From Acuticoccus kalidii (GTDB lineage: Bacteria; Pseudomonadota; Alphaproteobacteria; Rhizobiales; Amorphaceae): a DNA stretch of 64,000 nucleotides. The stretch spans positions 62,001-126,000 of the forward strand of contig NZ_JAKGCS010000019.1 of assembly GCF_021556395.1 (NCBI RefSeq), given 5' to 3'. Each line of letters begins with the position of its first letter. The first letter of the stretch is position 1. Positions 61,841 through 64,000 of the stretch are shown piece by piece. Both the position numbers and the translations under genes were made by a program. The notes below the pieces were generated by a model. That model had not been told where the DNA came from. It searched no databases and worked only from the letters and a program-made list of their open reading frames with translations.

Positions 61841-62629
61841 ATGGCAGTCGCCGATCCCATCAAATCGTCCGTCACCATGTCGAGCCTCGAGATCGCGGAG
61901 CAGACGGGTAAGCGGCACGACAACGTTATGCGGGATATCCGCAGCATCCTTGTCGAACTGCATGGTGAGGCAGATGCCCTCACTTTTGAGGGCATCTATC
62001 TGGACGCCTACGGGCGCGAAAAGCCCTGCTACCAGCTACCCGAGCGGGAGCTGATGATCCTCCTCACCGGCTACAGCATTCCGCTTCGGGCAAAAGTCAT
62101 TGACCGATGGAAGGAGCTGGAAGAGGCGGCCAACAATTCGGAGCGATCTAAGTTGAACTTAGACCGCTCGTCTGGGTCGGGTTCGTTATCCGTCGCTGAG
62201 TCTCTTCAGATTGTCCGCGAGGCGAAGGACGTCGGCGGCGCTCAAGCTGCGAAAGAGGCATGGCTGGCGCTCGACAATCTTCCGAAGATTCCGTCGTTCG
62301 CAAATGCGTCGGAGCCGGAAGCGGCAAGGCGGTATCCTCAGATCGGAGGACACCCCCTGAAGGCCGGCCAGGGAGTGACCACGACCCGGTTGCGGCATCC
62401 GATCCGGTTCCCGGACGTGCCGTCGTTCGTCGCCAGCGTGATCCGTGACGCCGGAGGGATCGCACGATCCGATCTTATGGCGAAAACCGGCAACTATCTC
62501 CGCAAAGACGATCTGGATGTCGCGATCGACAGGCTCTCGTCCGACGGGGTTGTCATCGCCACGGCCGAGCCGCCGGTGGGCATGATCGGCCGCGCCCGAA
62601 CCGTCTACCATTGGAAAGGCGGCAGGTGA
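61841..62629 (+). CDS. Rha-family phage regulatory protein
   Basis: 262 residues from ATG 61841. Residues about 13-90 (SSLEIAEQTGKRHDNVMRDI...YQLPERELMILLTGYS) match the Phage_pRha domain of P22-type Rha, involved in phage development and host range. The C-terminal part has a separate winged-helix-like segment (SDLMAKTGNYLRKDDLDVAIDRLS). It follows the 59-residue gene directly and is followed by a Tat-signal gene with a one-base overlap. Confidence 0.85.
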   Translation: MAVADPIKSSVTMSSLEIAEQTGKRHDNVMRDIRSILVELHGEADALTFEGIYLDAYGREKPCYQLPERELMILLTGYSIPLRAKVIDRWKELEEAANNSERSKLNLDRSSGSGSLSVAESLQIVREAKDVGGAQAAKEAWLALDNLPKIPSFANASEPEAARRYPQIGGHPLKAGQGVTTTRLRHPIRFPDVPSFVASVIRDAGGIARSDLMAKTGNYLRKDDLDVAIDRLSSDGVVIATAEPPVGMIGRARTVYHWKGGR

Positions 62630-62964
62630 TGACTTCCTCCGCTCTTTCCCGTCGGTCCTTCATTGCCGGCACAGCCATCGTCGCTTCTGTCCCTATCGCC
62701 GCTGAGGCAGTCGGGGATGGGCCTATCATCCAGCTCTATCAAGAGTTCCGGCGGCGCGAAGCCGCTATCGACAACTTGCCTAGGGACGCGACACAGGCCG
62801 AGTCCGACTGGATGCGCGCCCCGCTGGACGAGGCGATGGCGACCACCCCGGACGGCAACGCCGAGTGGGCCGCCATCATCACGATGGCCATGTGGGCCAC
62901 CGGTGCTGATGCGGATCCAGGGTGGAGCGAAGTGGCAGAACACTGCCGCGCGAGGGTCGTCTAA
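62629..62964 (+). CDS. Small phage-encoded protein with Tat-like signal
   Basis: 111 residues. It begins MTSSALSRRSFIAGTAIVAS, a twin-arginine motif plus hydrophobic stretch, ending near AEA. The rest is a soluble helical domain with several Trp. No family is known. It overlaps the Rha stop by one base and the CI-like gene's 3' end by four bases on the opposite strand. Confidence 0.65.
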   Translation: MTSSALSRRSFIAGTAIVASVPIAAEAVGDGPIIQLYQEFRRREAAIDNLPRDATQAESDWMRAPLDEAMATTPDGNAEWAAIITMAMWATGADADPGWSEVAEHCRARVV

Positions 62965-63302
62965 GCCTGATCCTCGACGTGGTTGGTCTTGGAGGTGTGC
63001 GCATCCTCCTGCTCGCGCTTCCACTCCAGCCACGCCTGACGCAGGGCCATCGGCAGATTGTTGGTGTCCCCAAGGTACAGGAAGTCGAGGCTCAGCCCGA
63101 AAGCTCTATTCAGCGCAATTGCGCCATCGAGCGACAGGCGATGCGTGCCAGTCTCCCAATTCGAGAGCTGCGAGCGCTTCGCGTTCAGGATCTCGCCGTA
63201 GCGGTCCTGGTTCATCTGCTCCACGACTTTGCGGTGCCAGGTGACCCGTTCCGCGACGTCCGCCCAGGGGCGTTCGACGTTCTCTGACTTGGTTCTTGCC
63301 AT
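62961..63302 (-). CDS. XRE-family (CI-like) repressor
   Basis: 113 residues with a helix-turn-helix at about 30-65 (YGEILNAKRSQLSNWETGTHRLSLDGAIALNRAFGL). It has no LexA-type cleavage domain, so induction would not be by autocleavage. No ribosome site is seen, and a TAAATT box ends seven bases before the ATG, so the message is probably leaderless. It is divergent from a Cro-like gene with palindromic sites between. Confidence 0.8.
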   Translation of the reverse strand: MARTKSENVERPWADVAERVTWHRKVVEQMNQDRYGEILNAKRSQLSNWETGTHRLSLDGAIALNRAFGLSLDFLYLGDTNNLPMALRQAWLEWKREQEDAHTSKTNHVEDQA

Positions 63303-63309
63303 GCCAGAA

Positions 63310-63383
63310 AATTTAGATCGCCAAATTGATTGGTAATACCCTCTATCGTGTGGCTTGATCGATACCAAATTATTTGGTAATGA
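63310..63383. promoter_or_regulatory. CI/Cro-type control region with two operator-like sites
   Basis: A perfect 17-bp palindrome TACCAAATTATTTGGTA lies at 63363-63379, and a degenerate copy (CGCCAAATTGATTGGTA) at 63319-63335. A rightward promoter TTGATC (63355-63360), 17 bp, TAATGA (63378-63383) brackets the perfect site. A leftward -10, TAAATT, is at 63310-63315. Confidence 0.75.
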
Positions 63384-63389
63384 TCGTCC

Positions 63390-63620
63390 ATGTCCAAGGC
63401 TCAAGTTGTTCATGTGATCGACACTCTCGGGAGCGAGTTGATCCAACAAGCCGTCTGCGTCGGGCCTCATGCTGTCCGATACGCCCGCAATGACGGAGCG
63501 TTCCCGGCGGCATGGTTCGACCAACTCGACAAATTGTGCGCGACCGCCGGCATCGAATGCCCGCGATCGGCCTTCAATTGGAAAGCGCCGAAGCGGCTCT
63601 CTTCCGAACAAACGGTGTGA
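63390..63620 (+). CDS. Cro-like protein (carph-isopro/YdaS-like)
   Basis: 76 residues. The compact helical fold VVHVIDTLGSELIQQAV...AVRYARNDGAFPAAWFDQLDKL...IECPRSAFNWK matches small Cro/YdaS-like proteins. There is no ribosome site, and the start codon lies seven bases after the -10, so it is probably leaderless. It is the first gene on the rightward transcript. Confidence 0.75.
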   Translation: MSKAQVVHVIDTLGSELIQQAVCVGPHAVRYARNDGAFPAAWFDQLDKLCATAGIECPRSAFNWKAPKRLSSEQTV

Positions 63621-63636
63621 AGGTTCATTGCGGCTC

Positions 63637-63732
63637 ATGTGGATAGAAAATCTCGCATCGGCAAGTGACGAGTTCAGCTCTCCGCGCAGAACGTCGCCTG
63701 AAGTGTCTGCGTCGGCCGGGGAGCCCGCATGA
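63637..63732 (+). CDS. Possible 31-residue peptide downstream of the Cro-like gene
   Basis: A short open frame (MWIENLASASDEFSSPRR...) in the 120 bp after the Cro-like gene. It has no ribosome site, so it is a weak call. Confidence 0.2.
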   Translation: MWIENLASASDEFSSPRRTSPEVSASAGEPA

Positions 63733-63740
63733 TGGGCTGG

Positions 63741-63989
63741 TCAGTTCTTTTGGCCGCCGTCTGCCGGCGGCTCCGCAAGCAGGATGCTCTTGTCGAGCGT
63801 ATCGCGAAGCCCCTTGGCCGCCTGCAGGTTCATCCGCAAAGAAACGACGGGGTGAAGCGAGTTCTTCAGCATGTCACCGGAAACGGTGAACGAGAGCTGA
63901 CCCATAGTGACGTGAACGATGCCGTTGTAGTGGCCGGCCGAGATCACCTCGTCGATGAACACCAACGGAACTGCGCTGCTGGCGCCCAA
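63741..63989 (-). CDS. Hypothetical phage protein near the right edge
   Basis: 82 residues if it starts at TTG 63989; the frame is still open toward the window end, so the true start may lie outside. A beta-rich N-terminal half (GIVHVTMGQLSFTVSGDML) is followed by VVSLRMNLQAAKGLRDTLDK, a pattern of small proteins of unknown function. The opposite strand also has an open frame here, but it looks less protein-like. Confidence 0.5.
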   Translation of the reverse strand: MGASSAVPLVFIDEVISAGHYNGIVHVTMGQLSFTVSGDMLKNSLHPVVSLRMNLQAAKGLRDTLDKSILLAEPPADGGQKN

Positions 63990-64000
63990 TGCCCCAGGAG

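Larger units (their letters stand above)
56832..64000. mobile_element. Prophage, integrase end (continues beyond the right edge)
   Basis: It is made up of an integrase, an excisionase-like gene, a leftward train of tiny overlapping genes, Arc-type regulators, a Rha-family regulator and a CI/Cro-like pair, in the order typical of a temperate phage early region. Its intergenic parts are richer in A and T than the host. No structural genes are in view, so completeness is unknown. Confidence 0.9.

Noticed and set aside
63729-64000. A plus-strand frame beginning MMGWSVLLAAVCRRL near the right edge
   Set aside because: It overlaps the minus-strand frame 63741-63989, whose product looks more protein-like. 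Beyond the first residues it is polar and irregular. The choice is not certain.

Overview
The window is high-GC chromosomal DNA from an alphaproteobacterium, most likely of the order Hyphomicrobiales (Rhizobiales). The reasons are the gene set and its arrangement: a split pntAA/pntAB/pntB transhydrogenase preceded by a tiny aa3-type cytochrome oxidase subunit IV gene, the opgG/opgH periplasmic glucan pair, YciB, an OmpA protein with a Gln/Arg repeat stalk, and a two-subunit-type glycyl-tRNA synthetase beta chain. About 56.8 kb is ordinary host chromosome. The last 7.2 kb is the start of a prophage that runs off the right edge. No rRNA, CRISPR array or insertion sequence was seen.

Host region, left to right. 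1-5.8 kb: a glutaredoxin-DoxX/MauE membrane fusion (cut by the left edge), an MFS transporter, a zinc alcohol dehydrogenase, a short-chain dehydrogenase, a small secreted protein and a glycosyltransferase. 6-13.4 kb: pdhC (PDH E2) and lpd (E3), separated by a second glycosyltransferase, a small secreted protein, a trypsin-like protease and glyS; pdhA and pdhB are not here. 13.6-16.9 kb: two secreted Arg/Gln-rich proteins, the second with a long tandem-repeat stalk and an OmpA domain. 16.9-23.5 kb: an amidase and the glycolate oxidase genes glcD, glcE and glcF, with a membrane protein gene inserted between E and F. 23.9-27.2 kb: oxidase subunit IV and the transhydrogenase. 27.2-33.7 kb: a GH8 cellulase-type enzyme, fhs (formate-THF ligase), and an unusual soxA-soxG pair without soxB or soxD. 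33.8-37.5 kb: opgG-opgH. 37.5-43.1 kb: mutT, argJ and a parvulin isomerase, divergent from secA. 43.3-45.7 kb: a class III cyclase converging on moeB and dut. 45.9-49.8 kb: a hydantoinase/carbamoylase-type amidase divergent from mmsA, and a LuxR-type sensor protein that lacks its HTH. 50.2-56.7 kb: yciB divergent from a ClpP paralogue, then a close-packed same-strand group (aldo-keto reductase, YdcF-like, GST, acyl-CoA dehydrogenase, acyl-CoA ligase) ending at tRNA-Val(CAC).

Prophage region (56.8 kb to the right edge). A tyrosine integrase lies 48 bp from the 3' end of tRNA-Val, the classic arrangement for tRNA-targeted integration. Reading leftward toward it is a train of about ten very small genes, mostly joined by ATGA overlaps. 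It is headed by a promoter region with two 17-bp operator-like sites. To the right are a divergent pair of Arc-type ribbon-helix-helix regulators sharing two identical 15-bp palindromic boxes, a Rha-family regulator, a small Tat-signal protein, and a divergent CI/Cro-like pair. Both members of that pair appear to be leaderless, and two 17-bp operator-like sites lie between them. These linked control modules (Arc/Arc, CI/Cro and the operator-like sites at the head of the early operon) are the most interesting regulatory structure in the window.
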